A stretch of 64,000 bases of DNA from Candidatus Dechloromonas phosphorivorans (GTDB lineage: Bacteria; Pseudomonadota; Gammaproteobacteria; Burkholderiales; Rhodocyclaceae), in the NCBI GenBank assembly GCA_016714975.1, contig JADKBR010000001.1:372001-436000 (forward strand), in the 5' to 3' direction. The position numbers and the translations under genes were made by a program. This document shows, in pieces, positions 26,609 through 37,847 of this stretch. The first letter of the stretch is position 1; each line of letters opens with the position of its first letter. Below the pieces are notes generated by a model. It was not told where the DNA came from and did not search any database. It worked only from the letters and a program-made list of their open reading frames with translations.

Positions 26609-26951
26609 CGCGTTCGATGATTACGCCGACACGCTTGACGCCCGGCATCATGCCCAGCTTGGCGACCGAAACGCGCACCCAGTGAACGGCAAAGCTTTCC
26701 AGAAGATAGCCGGCGATGTGTTCGGCCAGCCTTTCAAGAAGATTGAAGTGGCTGGTTGCCAAGTCTGCCCGCAACCGCTCGACCACCACCGCGTAGTCGA
26801 CCGTATCGCGGATATCGTCGCTCGCCCCGGCAGATGCGGTCGACACGCCGATCTGCAGCGAAATCTCGACTGTCTGTGCCATTGCCTTTTCGCGCGGATA
26901 GATGCCTATCCAGGTTTCGGCGCGCAGTTCGTCGATGAAAATCAGGTCCAT
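26601..26951 (-). CDS. folB: dihydroneopterin aldolase
   Basis: The 116-residue protein cleaves dihydroneopterin in folate synthesis. It starts MDLIFIDELRAETWIGIYPR, and the GIYPREK region together with the DYAVVVERL and HFNLLERLAEHIA helices are the family pattern; the catalytic Lys-type residue lies in VSVAKLG. The ATG at 26951 gives the normal length, although the reading frame is open far upstream. It is divergent from plsY, a common pairing in proteobacteria. Confidence 0.93.
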   Translation of the reverse strand: MDLIFIDELRAETWIGIYPREKAMAQTVEISLQIGVSTASAGASDDIRDTVDYAVVVERLRADLATSHFNLLERLAEHIAGYLLESFAVHWVRVSVAKLGMMPGVKRVGVIIERAI

Positions 26952-27017
26952 TAGGCAGTCGACCGTGGTGAAAGTGTAAAATTGGCCCGGATTGTAACCC
27001 AGTGACACCCGCCCCCC

Positions 27018-27614
27018 ATGCAAACGGCTCTCGTCATCCTTGCCGCCTACATCCTCGGCTCCGTTCCCTTCGCCGTGATTTCCGCTCGTCTGTTCGGGCT
27101 CGCCGACCCGCGCAGTTACGGCTCGGGCAACCCCGGGGCAACCAACGTGCTGCGCAGCGGCAACAAGAAGGCAGCGCTGCTCACCCTGATCGGTGATGCA
27201 CTGAAAGGCTGGGTCGCGGTCTTCGTGGCGCAGAAGATGGGGTTCAGTGACAACGTAGTCGGCCTCGTCGCTATGGCCGTCTTCTTCGGCCACCTTTACC
27301 CGGTTTTTCTCAAGTTCAAGGGCGGCAAGGGCGTCGCCACCGCGATCGGCGCGCTGATCGCCCTCGACCCGCTGCTTGGCCTGGCCGTGATCGGCACCTG
27401 GTTGTTCATCGCCTTCGCCTTCCGCTATTCCTCGCTGGCCGCCATTCTCGCCGCCGCGATGGCCCCGGTCTACTTCCTGTTGATGCACGGGGCGAACTCC
27501 CAGATCTTCGTCATCGGCATTATTGCGATGGCCCTGATCGGCAAGCACTGGCAGAACTTCCAGCGCCTGTTGGCCGGCCAGGAAGCCAGGATCGGCAGCA
27601 AGAAGAAGTCCTGA
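27018..27614 (+). CDS. plsY: acyl-phosphate glycerol-3-phosphate acyltransferase PlsY
   Basis: The 198-residue integral membrane enzyme makes lysophosphatidic acid from acyl phosphate. Its three conserved loops are visible: ILGSVPFA at the start, GSGNPGATNVLR, and KGGKGVATAIG followed later by LIGKHWQNFQRLL. Five hydrophobic segments fit the known topology. It is divergent from folB with 66 bases between starts. Confidence 0.95.
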   Translation: MQTALVILAAYILGSVPFAVISARLFGLADPRSYGSGNPGATNVLRSGNKKAALLTLIGDALKGWVAVFVAQKMGFSDNVVGLVAMAVFFGHLYPVFLKFKGGKGVATAIGALIALDPLLGLAVIGTWLFIAFAFRYSSLAAILAAAMAPVYFLLMHGANSQIFVIGIIAMALIGKHWQNFQRLLAGQEARIGSKKKS

Positions 27615-27655
27615 TTTTCCAGGCCCGGGAAGCGTCGGCCAGTCCGGTTGGCCTG

Positions 27656-27692
27656 ATAGCCAAATACAATCTGACAAATACCGATAATCGAT
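27656..27692 (+). promoter_or_regulatory. candidate OxyR binding site upstream of katG
   Basis: Four tetramers ATAG, CAAT, ATAC and CGAT are spaced by exactly seven bases each, matching the OxyR arrangement ATAG-N7-CTAT-N7-ATAG-N7-CTAT at 13 of 16 positions. The site abuts the -35 hexamer of the katG promoter candidate. OxyR activates katG in many proteobacteria; binding here is inferred. Confidence 0.5.
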
Positions 27693-27721
27693 TGGATCAA
27701 TTCAGACCCACCAACTAGACT
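27692..27721 (+). promoter_or_regulatory. candidate sigma-70 promoter for the katG transcript
   Basis: TTGGAT and TAGACT are separated by 18 bases, with the OxyR-like site directly upstream. Transcription would begin near 27728, giving a leader that contains the 30-codon ORF before katG. Confidence 0.45.
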
Positions 27722-27767
27722 GCACTCATCAGGTCAGCACGACCTGCTTCAGTCAGTGGAGGCCGTC

Positions 27768-27860
27768 ATGATTGCTCGCGTCATTCAGCGTTTCATGCAG
27801 GAAGAACATGCTTGGGTGCGCTCGGTCGACATCCTGGCCGGCATCCCGGACAACTTCTGA
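27768..27860 (+). CDS. 30-codon ORF in the katG leader
   Basis: An ATG at 27768 stands behind GGAGG and opens a 30-residue frame beginning MIARVIQRFMQEEHAW and ending ILAGIPDNF. Its stop lies 16 bases before the katG ATG, next to the katG ribosome site CAGGAGGAA. It has no Arg, Cys or other codon run typical of attenuators. It may be a small protein or a leader that couples translation to katG. Supported only by the ribosome site and position. Confidence 0.5.
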   Translation: MIARVIQRFMQEEHAWVRSVDILAGIPDNF

Positions 27861-27876
27861 CCCAGGAGGAAACACC

Positions 27877-30072
<2,196 letters not shown>

Positions 30073-30097
30073 CCTTTAGGCACGGAACGACCACGCT

Positions 30098-30128
30098 CAG
30101 CCGCTTTCCTGCATCGGGAAAGCGGCTG
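30098..30128. terminator. strong hairpin between convergent katG and tsaD
   Basis: CAGCCGCTTTCC and GGAAAGCGGCTG form a perfect 12-bp stem with a 7-base loop between the two convergent genes. T-runs after the stem are short, but the stem strength and position suggest a bidirectional terminator. Confidence 0.7.
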
Positions 30129-30159
30129 TTGCGGTCGACGGCGAAAAAAGGCTGATTTT

Positions 30160-31194
30160 CTACTTCGTGCCGCTGGCCGCCATGTCCATCAAGGGCCAGC
30201 GCGGCTGCACCGCAAAGTCGCCGGCCTGCTTGGCCGGCGTACCAGACTGAAGGCGCAGGCAGCCGGCCAGCGCGATCATCGCGCCGTTGTCTGTGCAGAA
30301 TTCGAGTTCCGGATAGAAGACGCGGAAGCGTTTGCGTCTTGCCTCGTCGTCCAGGGTAGCCCGCAACTGCCGGTTGGCGCCGACCCCGCCGGCCACCACC
30401 AGTTGCTTGAGGCCGGTCTGCTTCAGCGCCTTCAATGACTTTTTCACCAGCACCTCGACGATGGCTTCCTGGAAAGCCAGCGCCGCGTCGGCCTTGAATG
30501 CTTCGTCCAGCGGTTCGCCCTGTTCGCGGACCAATGTCAGCACCGCCGTCTTGAGGCCGGAAAAGCTGAAATTGAGGTCGCCGGAATGCAGCATCGGGCG
30601 CGGCAACTGATAGACGCCCGGGGCGCCCTGCTCGGCCAGTTGTGACAGAAAGGCGCCGCCGGGGTAAGGCAAGCCGAGCAGTTTGGCACTCTTGTCGAAG
30701 GCCTCGCCGGCCGCATCGTCCACCGTTTCCCCGAGCACCTCGTACTCACCGACGCCGGTCACTCGCATCAGTTGCGTGTGGCCACCGGAAACCAGCAGCG
30801 CGACAAACGGGAAGGCCGGAGGATCGCTGGACAACAGCGGCGACAGCAGATGACCTTCGAGGTGGTGCACCGGGATCGTCGGCCTGGCGAGCGCCACGGC
30901 CAGCGCCTCGGCGAAGGCGCAACCGACCAGCAAGGCGCCGGCCAGCCCGGGGCCACGGGTATAGGCGATGGCGTCGACGTCGTTCAACTGGCGCCCGGCA
31001 CGGGCCAATGCCTCGCGCAAGAGCGGCACGGTGCGCCGGATATGATCGCGCGAAGCCAGTTCCGGCACGACGCCGCCGTAATCGGCGTGCATCGCCACCT
31101 GCGAATGCAGGGCGTGCGACAAGAGCCCGGCTTGGCTGTCGTAGAGCGCAATACCGGTTTCGTCGCAGGAGGATTCAATACCGAGGACTAGCAT
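30160..31194 (-). CDS. tsaD: tRNA N6-threonylcarbamoyladenosine synthase catalytic subunit TsaD
   Basis: The 344-residue ASKHA-fold protein transfers threonylcarbamoyl to A37 of ANN-decoding tRNAs with TsaB and TsaE. It starts MLVLGIESSCDETGIA, and the metal-binding HHLEGH motif lies in TIPVHHLEGHLLSP. Further blocks LVSGGHTQL and VAGGVGANRQLR match the family. The ATG at 31194 is chosen because it gives the canonical N-terminus; the frame is open a few codons upstream. It is divergent from rpsU, the usual arrangement. Confidence 0.95.
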   Translation of the reverse strand: MLVLGIESSCDETGIALYDSQAGLLSHALHSQVAMHADYGGVVPELASRDHIRRTVPLLREALARAGRQLNDVDAIAYTRGPGLAGALLVGCAFAEALAVALARPTIPVHHLEGHLLSPLLSSDPPAFPFVALLVSGGHTQLMRVTGVGEYEVLGETVDDAAGEAFDKSAKLLGLPYPGGAFLSQLAEQGAPGVYQLPRPMLHSGDLNFSFSGLKTAVLTLVREQGEPLDEAFKADAALAFQEAIVEVLVKKSLKALKQTGLKQLVVAGGVGANRQLRATLDDEARRKRFRVFYPELEFCTDNGAMIALAGCLRLQSGTPAKQAGDFAVQPRWPLMDMAASGTK

Positions 31195-31212
31195 CGGCGC
31201 GAATTTTAGCAC

Positions 31213-31242
31213 TTGAGGCAAAAGGGATTTCTGCCATATACT
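31213..31242 (+). promoter_or_regulatory. candidate sigma-70 promoter of the rpsU-rpoD cluster
   Basis: TTGAGG and TATACT are separated by 18 bases, about 90 bases before the rpsU start and on the correct strand. It lies in the divergent region shared with tsaD. Confidence 0.5.
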
Positions 31243-31332
31243 GATCGGCTTTCTGCAACCATGCGGATACTAATTTGCGCGCACTGCCGTTTACTTGACC
31301 TGGCAGGCGCCTGACGGAAGGGGGTGATTTTT

Positions 31333-31545
31333 ATGCCGAACATTCGTGTCAAGGAAAACGAGCCGTTCGAAGTGGCGATCCGCCGCTTCAAGCGTACTGT
31401 CGAGAAGACGGGCCTCCTGACCGAGTTGCGCGCTCGCGAGTTTTACGAAAAGCCCACCGCCGAGCGCAAGCGCAAGGCGGCCGCTGCCGTCAAACGCCAG
31501 CACAAGCGCCTCCGCAGTCTGACCCTGCCGCCAAAAATGTTCTGA
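31333..31545 (+). CDS. rpsU: 30S ribosomal protein S21
   Basis: The 70-residue basic protein MPNIRVKENEPFEVAIRRFK is S21, which helps base-pairing of the mRNA leader with 16S rRNA. The ATG at 31333 lies behind AAGGGGGTG; an in-frame GTG at 31324 would add three residues not found in the family. It opens the macromolecular-synthesis cluster and is followed by a hairpin before yqeY. Confidence 0.96.
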   Translation: MPNIRVKENEPFEVAIRRFKRTVEKTGLLTELRAREFYEKPTAERKRKAAAAVKRQHKRLRSLTLPPKMF

Positions 31546-31569
31546 TCCAGACCATTCAGTGAAATCAGG

Positions 31570-31604
31570 AAGCCGCCCGCCGAACAGCAGGCGGCTTTCT
31601 TGTT
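31570..31604 (+). terminator. attenuator-like terminator between rpsU and yqeY
   Basis: AAGCCGCC and GGCGGCTT form an 8-bp stem followed by TTTCTTGTTT. Placed right after rpsU, it would make rpsU transcripts exceed those of dnaG and rpoD, as the terminator after rpsU does in E. coli. Confidence 0.75.
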
Positions 31605-31617
31605 TGAGAAAAGCCAA

Positions 31618-32064
31618 ATGAGCCTCAAGACGCGCATTACCGAAGACATGAAAACGGCCATGAAGGCCAGGGATCCGGCCAGGTTGGGCGCCATTCGCCT
31701 GCTGCTTGCGGCCATCAAGCAGAGGGAAGTCGACGAGCGCAGCGAACTGGACGACGCCGCTGTCGTCGCCGTCATCGAAAAGCTGACCAAGCAGCGCAAG
31801 GACAGCGTCACCCAGTACGAAGCCGCCGGCCGTCAGGAGCTTGCCGATGCCGAACAATTCGAGATCACCGTTCTCGCCGCCTACCTGCCGGAGAAAATGA
31901 GCGCCGCCGATACTGCCGCCGCTGTCGCCGCAGCAGTGGCCGAGACCGGCGCCTCCGGCCCTGCCGACATGGGCAAGCTGATGGCCGTCCTCAAGCCACG
32001 CCTCGCCGGCAAGGCCGATATGGCGGAAGTCTCCAGACTGGTCAAGGCCGCGCTTGCCGGCTAA
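31618..32064 (+). CDS. GatB/YqeY domain protein
   Basis: The 148-residue YqeY-type protein MSLKTRITEDMKTAMKARD contains the helical domain also found at the end of GatB: LGAIRLLLAAIKQREVDER, FEITVLAAYLPEKMS and GKLMAVLKPRLAGKADMAEV. Its function is not settled; a link to tRNA or translation is suggested by the domain. It sits between rpsU and dnaG, a position frequent in betaproteobacteria. The ATG at 31618 is preferred to a start six codons earlier. The dnaG GTG follows six bases after its stop. Confidence 0.88.
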   Translation: MSLKTRITEDMKTAMKARDPARLGAIRLLLAAIKQREVDERSELDDAAVVAVIEKLTKQRKDSVTQYEAAGRQELADAEQFEITVLAAYLPEKMSAADTAAAVAAAVAETGASGPADMGKLMAVLKPRLAGKADMAEVSRLVKAALAG

Positions 32065-32070
32065 GCAAGA

Positions 32071-33807
32071 GTGATCCCGGATTCCTTCATCCAGGACCTG
32101 CTGGCGCGAGTCGACATCGTCGACCTGGTGGACAGTTACGTGCCGCTGAAGAAGTCCGGGGCCAATTACGCCGCCTGCTGCCCCTTCCACAACGAGAAGT
32201 CCCCTTCGTTCACGGTCAGCCCGACCAAGCAGTTCTACCACTGCTTCGGCTGTGGCGCCCACGGCACGGCAATCGGCTTCGTCATGGAGTATCAGGGCGT
32301 CGGCTTCATCGATGCCATCAAAGAACTGGCCAGCCGCGCCGGCATGCAGGTGCCGGAAAGCGAGGGGCACGGCTTCAGCGACGAGAAGCCGGGCCAGACG
32401 CGCACGCTGATTGACGTCATGGCCCGCGCCGCCCAGTACTACAAGGATCAGCTCAAGGCCTCGCCACGCGCCATCGAATATTGTCGAAAACGCGGGTTGA
32501 CCGGAGAAGTCGCCGCCCGCTTTGGCATGGGCTACGCGCCGGATGGCTGGCAGAACCTGCAAGCCGTTTTTTCCGACTACAACGCCGAAGAACTGAAGCT
32601 CGCTGGCCTGGTCGTCGAAAACGAGGCAGGTCGGCGCTACGACCGTTTCCGCGAACGGCTGATGATCCCGATCGTCAATCCCAAGGGCGACATCATCGCT
32701 TTCGGCGGGCGCATCATCGACCACGGCGAGCCAAAATATCTGAACTCGCCCGAAACCCCGCTCTTCGAGAAAGGCCGCGAGCTGTTCGGCCTGCCGCAGG
32801 CCCGCCAGGCGCTGCGCGATACCAATACTGCCATCGTCACCGAGGGCTACATGGATGTCATCGCCCTCGCCCAGAACGGGGTCGGCAACGCCGTCGCGAC
32901 GCTCGGTACGGCGACCACGGCGACCCACGTAAACAAGCTCCTGCGCCAAGTCGACCGCATCATCTTCTGTTTCGATGGCGACAATGCCGGGCGCAAGGCA
33001 GCCTGGCGCGCGCTCGAGAATTCGCTGGAAGCACTCGCCGACAACAAGCGCCTTGGCTTCGTCTTCCTGCCCCAGGGAGATGACCCCGACAGCTACATCC
33101 GCGCCCACGGCAAGGCAGAATTCGAGCGCCTGGTGAAGCAGGCCATGCCGCTCTCCGACTTCCTGCTGCGCGAACTCGCCCAGCGCTGCGATCTGACCAG
33201 CTCCGAAGGCAAGGCGCAACTGATCTACGAAGCCAAGCCGCTGCTGCTCAGGCTGCCGACCCCGCTGCTGCGCCTGCAACTGGTGAAGCGCCTGGCCGAA
33301 GCCAGCGGCTTTGCCCAGAGCGAGGTCGAGCGCCTGTGCGAACTGAGATCCTACGCGCCCGCCGCCCCACCCAAGGCGAGGCGTCCCGCCCCGTCACTGA
33401 CCCGCAACCTGCTGCGCATCATCCTGCACAAGCCGGCGCTGGCCGGTGCCTTGCCTGTCGGCGGGCTGCCAGACACCGCTGAGCGCCCGCTGCTGATCCT
33501 TCTGCATGATCTTGTCGCGGCCCACCACGATGTTCCCGGTTATGCGTACCTGCGCGAGCAGATACGTGGCCGGCCGGAAGAGGCGTTGCTCGAAACATTC
33601 GCCTCGGAACTTCTTGACCATCCGTTTGACGAAGGTGCAGCAGAGACAGAATTTCGCGCAACACTGGAAAAGCTTCAGCAAGGCGACCAGAAGCGGGCTT
33701 TCTCCGAGTTACAGACCAGGGTACAAATGCTTGGAGTCGCGGGGCTGACACGCGAGGAAAAGCAGGCCTACATCGACCTTCTGGGTAACCGGGGAAACCG
33801 TGGCTAA
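32071..33807 (+). CDS. dnaG: DNA primase
   Basis: The 578-residue primase makes RNA primers at the fork. The CHC2 zinc ribbon uses C37, H40, C58 and C61 (CCPFHNEKSPSF ... CFGCGAHG). The catalytic TOPRIM domain has EGYMDVIALAQNGV and FCFDGDNAGRKAAWRA, and the C-terminal DnaB-interacting domain is all helical. The start is GTG (VIPDSFIQDLL) with only a weak ribosome site, consistent with low expression. It is followed by rpoD. Confidence 0.96.
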   Translation: MIPDSFIQDLLARVDIVDLVDSYVPLKKSGANYAACCPFHNEKSPSFTVSPTKQFYHCFGCGAHGTAIGFVMEYQGVGFIDAIKELASRAGMQVPESEGHGFSDEKPGQTRTLIDVMARAAQYYKDQLKASPRAIEYCRKRGLTGEVAARFGMGYAPDGWQNLQAVFSDYNAEELKLAGLVVENEAGRRYDRFRERLMIPIVNPKGDIIAFGGRIIDHGEPKYLNSPETPLFEKGRELFGLPQARQALRDTNTAIVTEGYMDVIALAQNGVGNAVATLGTATTATHVNKLLRQVDRIIFCFDGDNAGRKAAWRALENSLEALADNKRLGFVFLPQGDDPDSYIRAHGKAEFERLVKQAMPLSDFLLRELAQRCDLTSSEGKAQLIYEAKPLLLRLPTPLLRLQLVKRLAEASGFAQSEVERLCELRSYAPAAPPKARRPAPSLTRNLLRIILHKPALAGALPVGGLPDTAERPLLILLHDLVAAHHDVPGYAYLREQIRGRPEEALLETFASELLDHPFDEGAAETEFRATLEKLQQGDQKRAFSELQTRVQMLGVAGLTREEKQAYIDLLGNRGNRG

Positions 33808-33811
33808 GTTA

Positions 33812-33820
33812 TGGTAAAAT
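33812..33820 (+). promoter_or_regulatory. candidate extended -10 promoter for rpoD
   Basis: TGGTAAAAT is an extended -10 element just after the dnaG stop and 34 bases before the rpoD ATG. No clear -35 is present. An internal promoter before rpoD is common in this cluster. Confidence 0.4.
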
Positions 33821-33853
33821 CTACGGTTTTCTCTTATTACATGGATCGTGCTC

Positions 33854-35824
<1,971 letters not shown>

Positions 35825-35833
35825 GATCAGTTC

Positions 35834-35910
35834 GGGCCTGTAGCTCAGTTGGTCAGAGCAGAGGACTCATAATCCTTTGGTCCAGGGTTCAAGTCCCTGC
35901 GGGCCCACCA
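35834..35910 (+). tRNA. tRNA with CAU anticodon, probably tRNA-Ile2 (lysidine type)
   Basis: A 77-base cloverleaf including encoded CCA: acceptor stem GGGCCTG/CGGGCCC (with one T-G), D arm GCTC/GAGC, anticodon stem GAGGA/TCCTT with loop CTCATAA, T arm CAGGG/CCCTG. The anticodon CAT could mean elongator Met or Ile2. The C4-G69 and C5-G68 pairs and the TTGGTC variable region resemble Ile2 tRNAs modified by TilS. The Ile assignment is an inference. Confidence 0.9.
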
Positions 35911-35981
35911 GCAAAACAAGCGGCAGGCCAGTTCATCGGCCTCTTGCTCCTCGCACCACCGCCTTCAGAAAAGGATTTCAA

Positions 35982-36245
35982 ATGCACACTTCCGAAGTTT
36001 ATGAGTACCTGAAGAAACACGGCCAACTGCTGGACCTGGAGATTGCGGCGGCCACCGGCATTTCCCTGGATGAGGTGCGGACGTCCCTTTCCGAACTGTC
36101 GGCGCAGGGCGACATCTCCCGGTGCAGTGTCACCAGCTACGCCAACGGCACGCCCGTGGAAGGCTTCCAGTGCCGGATTGCCGGGTATATCCCACGGCCG
36201 GCGCCCGGCAGGAAGCCCGGAGTGACTCCGAAGGTGACGACGTAA
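35982..36245 (+). CDS. small winged-helix-like protein
   Basis: An 87-residue protein starts MHTSEVYEYLKKHGQLLDLE and continues IAAATGISLDEVRTSLSELS, which reads as a helix-turn-helix followed by a short wing (QGDISRCSVTSYANGTPVEG). AAGGA lies 10 bases before the ATG at 35982. It ends in a basic tail rich in Pro, Lys and Arg. It resembles small predicted regulators of the DprA-winged or ArsR-like fold class, but I do not recognise a named family. It stands alone after the tRNA. Confidence 0.7.
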   Translation: MHTSEVYEYLKKHGQLLDLEIAAATGISLDEVRTSLSELSAQGDISRCSVTSYANGTPVEGFQCRIAGYIPRPAPGRKPGVTPKVTT

Positions 36246-36312
36246 CAGCTGACGGCACCCCAGTGAAGAACTGACAGGAAGGCATCGCCCAACAACAAGA
36301 GGAGAAATATTC

Positions 36313-36708
36313 ATGCCGATTGCCAATTGGTGCATCCTGGCTGCATGCTTGCTGCCGGTAATGACCATCGGTCTCGCCAAGGTCGCCTCGGTTCTGGCGA
36401 AAGGCAAGGGCGGCGAAGGATTTGACAACAATAATCCGCGTGCATGGGCGAGTCGATTGACGGGCTGGCAGCAGCGCGCCCATGCGGCGCAGATTAATGG
36501 CTTCGAAGCGCTACCCTTGTTCATTGCAGCCGTAATACTCGCTCAGCAGGCGCATGCGGATCAGGGCCATATCGATACCCTGGCGCTTTCCTTCGTGGCG
36601 GTCCGTGTCGTCTATGTCATCGTTTATCTGATGAACCTGGGCACGCTTCGCTCATTGGTGTGGTTGGTTGGCTTGGCGATCAGCACTGCCATTCTGGCGA
36701 TGGCTTGA
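36313..36708 (+). CDS. MAPEG family membrane protein
   Basis: The 131-residue protein has four hydrophobic helices and the segment WQQRAHAAQINGFEALPLFIAA, typical of MAPEG proteins (membrane-associated eicosanoid/glutathione metabolism). Arg in RVVYVIVYLMN follows in helix 4. In bacteria these proteins often have no proven substrate; glutathione conjugation is possible. AGAGGAGAAAT precedes the ATG. Confidence 0.85.
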   Translation: MPIANWCILAACLLPVMTIGLAKVASVLAKGKGGEGFDNNNPRAWASRLTGWQQRAHAAQINGFEALPLFIAAVILAQQAHADQGHIDTLALSFVAVRVVYVIVYLMNLGTLRSLVWLVGLAISTAILAMA

Positions 36709-36785
36709 GGGGTAAACGCCGGATTGCCGGGCATGTCCCGCGCCCAGCAACGCGCAGTTTCAATCGAATCTGACCTCATCCTTCC

Positions 36786-37154
36786 TCAAGCGGGGCGACA
36801 CTCATTGACCAGCGGTTTGTTGGTCTTGCCGTCCAGCAGCAAGCCCTTCCAGGGCAAGTCAATCCACACCAGGCCGCTGGCGCTGTCCTCGAAGCGAGGA
36901 AGTCCCGAATAGGAGGGGTCGCGCTCGAGCCGGTAGCTGTTGCCATTCCAGCCGATCGTTATGCGGTGGTTAACACGGTCACGGATTTCACGCTCGACCT
37001 GGATGCGCACCCTTTGCTCGCAGTTGTAGGTGCCGTTCGCAAGCTTCAATTCGAGCTGGCGATTCTGCGAAGCAGGCGGGACCTTGGGCGGACTCCCACA
37101 AGCCGCCAGGACAAGGGAGAGCGCTACAAGTGCCAACGGTGGAAAATGGGTCAT
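36786..37154 (-). CDS. small lipoprotein, unknown function
   Basis: The 122-residue protein has a lipoprotein signal: hydrophobic LALVALSLVL and the lipobox LAAC, with mature Cys near residue 19. The mature part has one more pair of cysteines (YNCEQRVRI and VNECRPA) and reads like a MliC-type or small beta-sandwich domain, including ITIGWNGNSYRLERD. A lysozyme-inhibitor role is possible but not shown. It is convergent with the MAPEG gene. Confidence 0.78.
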   Translation of the reverse strand: MTHFPPLALVALSLVLAACGSPPKVPPASQNRQLELKLANGTYNCEQRVRIQVEREIRDRVNHRITIGWNGNSYRLERDPSYSGLPRFEDSASGLVWIDLPWKGLLLDGKTNKPLVNECRPA

Positions 37155-37292
37155 CGGGACATACCCTTATTACAGGAATGGTGCTGATTCTAGCGCGGCG
37201 ACGCGCCGCTGTGAGCCAGTGCCTGCGAGCCCGCACCGTTTGAATGCCTATCCGCGAACACCTGCCCCCGACCGCCGCGCGCAACTCGCCGT

Positions 37293-37784
37293 CTATGGCG
37301 CGCCGGCGAGTCTGGCGCGCAGCCTTTCGACTCGCTGGCGATTGACGCCGAAATCCTTGCGCCCGACGCGTGATGCCGAGCGCACCTGGATCACGCCAGC
37401 AGCCGGGTCGAACCAGAACTCGACGTCGTCGACGAACTTCATCAGGCGCGTCGTGAACTGCGCGCGGAGGTAATCGGGACGGCTCTCGACAATGCTGGCG
37501 CCCGGCTCGCTGTGCACCAGGGCACGCAGCCTGGCGATCGTTTCGGCGCCGTCGCCGCGCAGTGAAAGCGGTGCGATGTCGGCGTAGTCGCGCTGGGGAT
37601 GGTCGGGCCACAGGCGAGCCTGGCTGCTGACGCTGTTGGGGGTGTCCGCCGGCTCCTTGAGCCTGCCGTCGCGCACGCCCAGGTCACCCGGAGGAGTGCC
37701 CCGGAACAGGCCGAGCTGGCCTGCACCCAGCAACAGAGCCACGACCATGCCGGCACCGATCGCCAGCCACTTGAGGAGCCTCAC
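37293..37784 (-). CDS. DUF1499 domain protein
   Basis: From a GTG at 37784 behind GGGAG the protein has 163 residues with one N-terminal membrane helix (WLAIGAGMVVALLLGAG). The body shows TPNSVSSQA near residue 48, DYLRAQFTTRLMKFVDDVEFW and VIQVRSASRVGRKDFGVNR, the DUF1499 pattern. The function of this domain is unknown. An upstream in-frame ATG at 37823 lacks a ribosome site. It lies downstream of the MscS-type gene on the same strand. Confidence 0.82.
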   Translation of the reverse strand: MRLLKWLAIGAGMVVALLLGAGQLGLFRGTPPGDLGVRDGRLKEPADTPNSVSSQARLWPDHPQRDYADIAPLSLRGDGAETIARLRALVHSEPGASIVESRPDYLRAQFTTRLMKFVDDVEFWFDPAAGVIQVRSASRVGRKDFGVNRQRVERLRARLAGAP

Positions 37785-37847
37785 GGCAAGATCTCCCGGA
37801 ACGATCCGGAACCCGCCCGCCACTCGCCAGCGCGGCGAATCACGCGC

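Noticed and set aside
27772..27876. N-terminal extension of katG
   Set aside because: The ATG at 27877 has an ideal ribosome site and gives the family N-terminus; the upstream part is better explained by the 30-codon ORF in another frame.
31291..33279. 662-codon minus-strand frame opposite rpsU-yqeY-dnaG
   Set aside because: It runs across three well-defined plus-strand genes and has no motif of its own.
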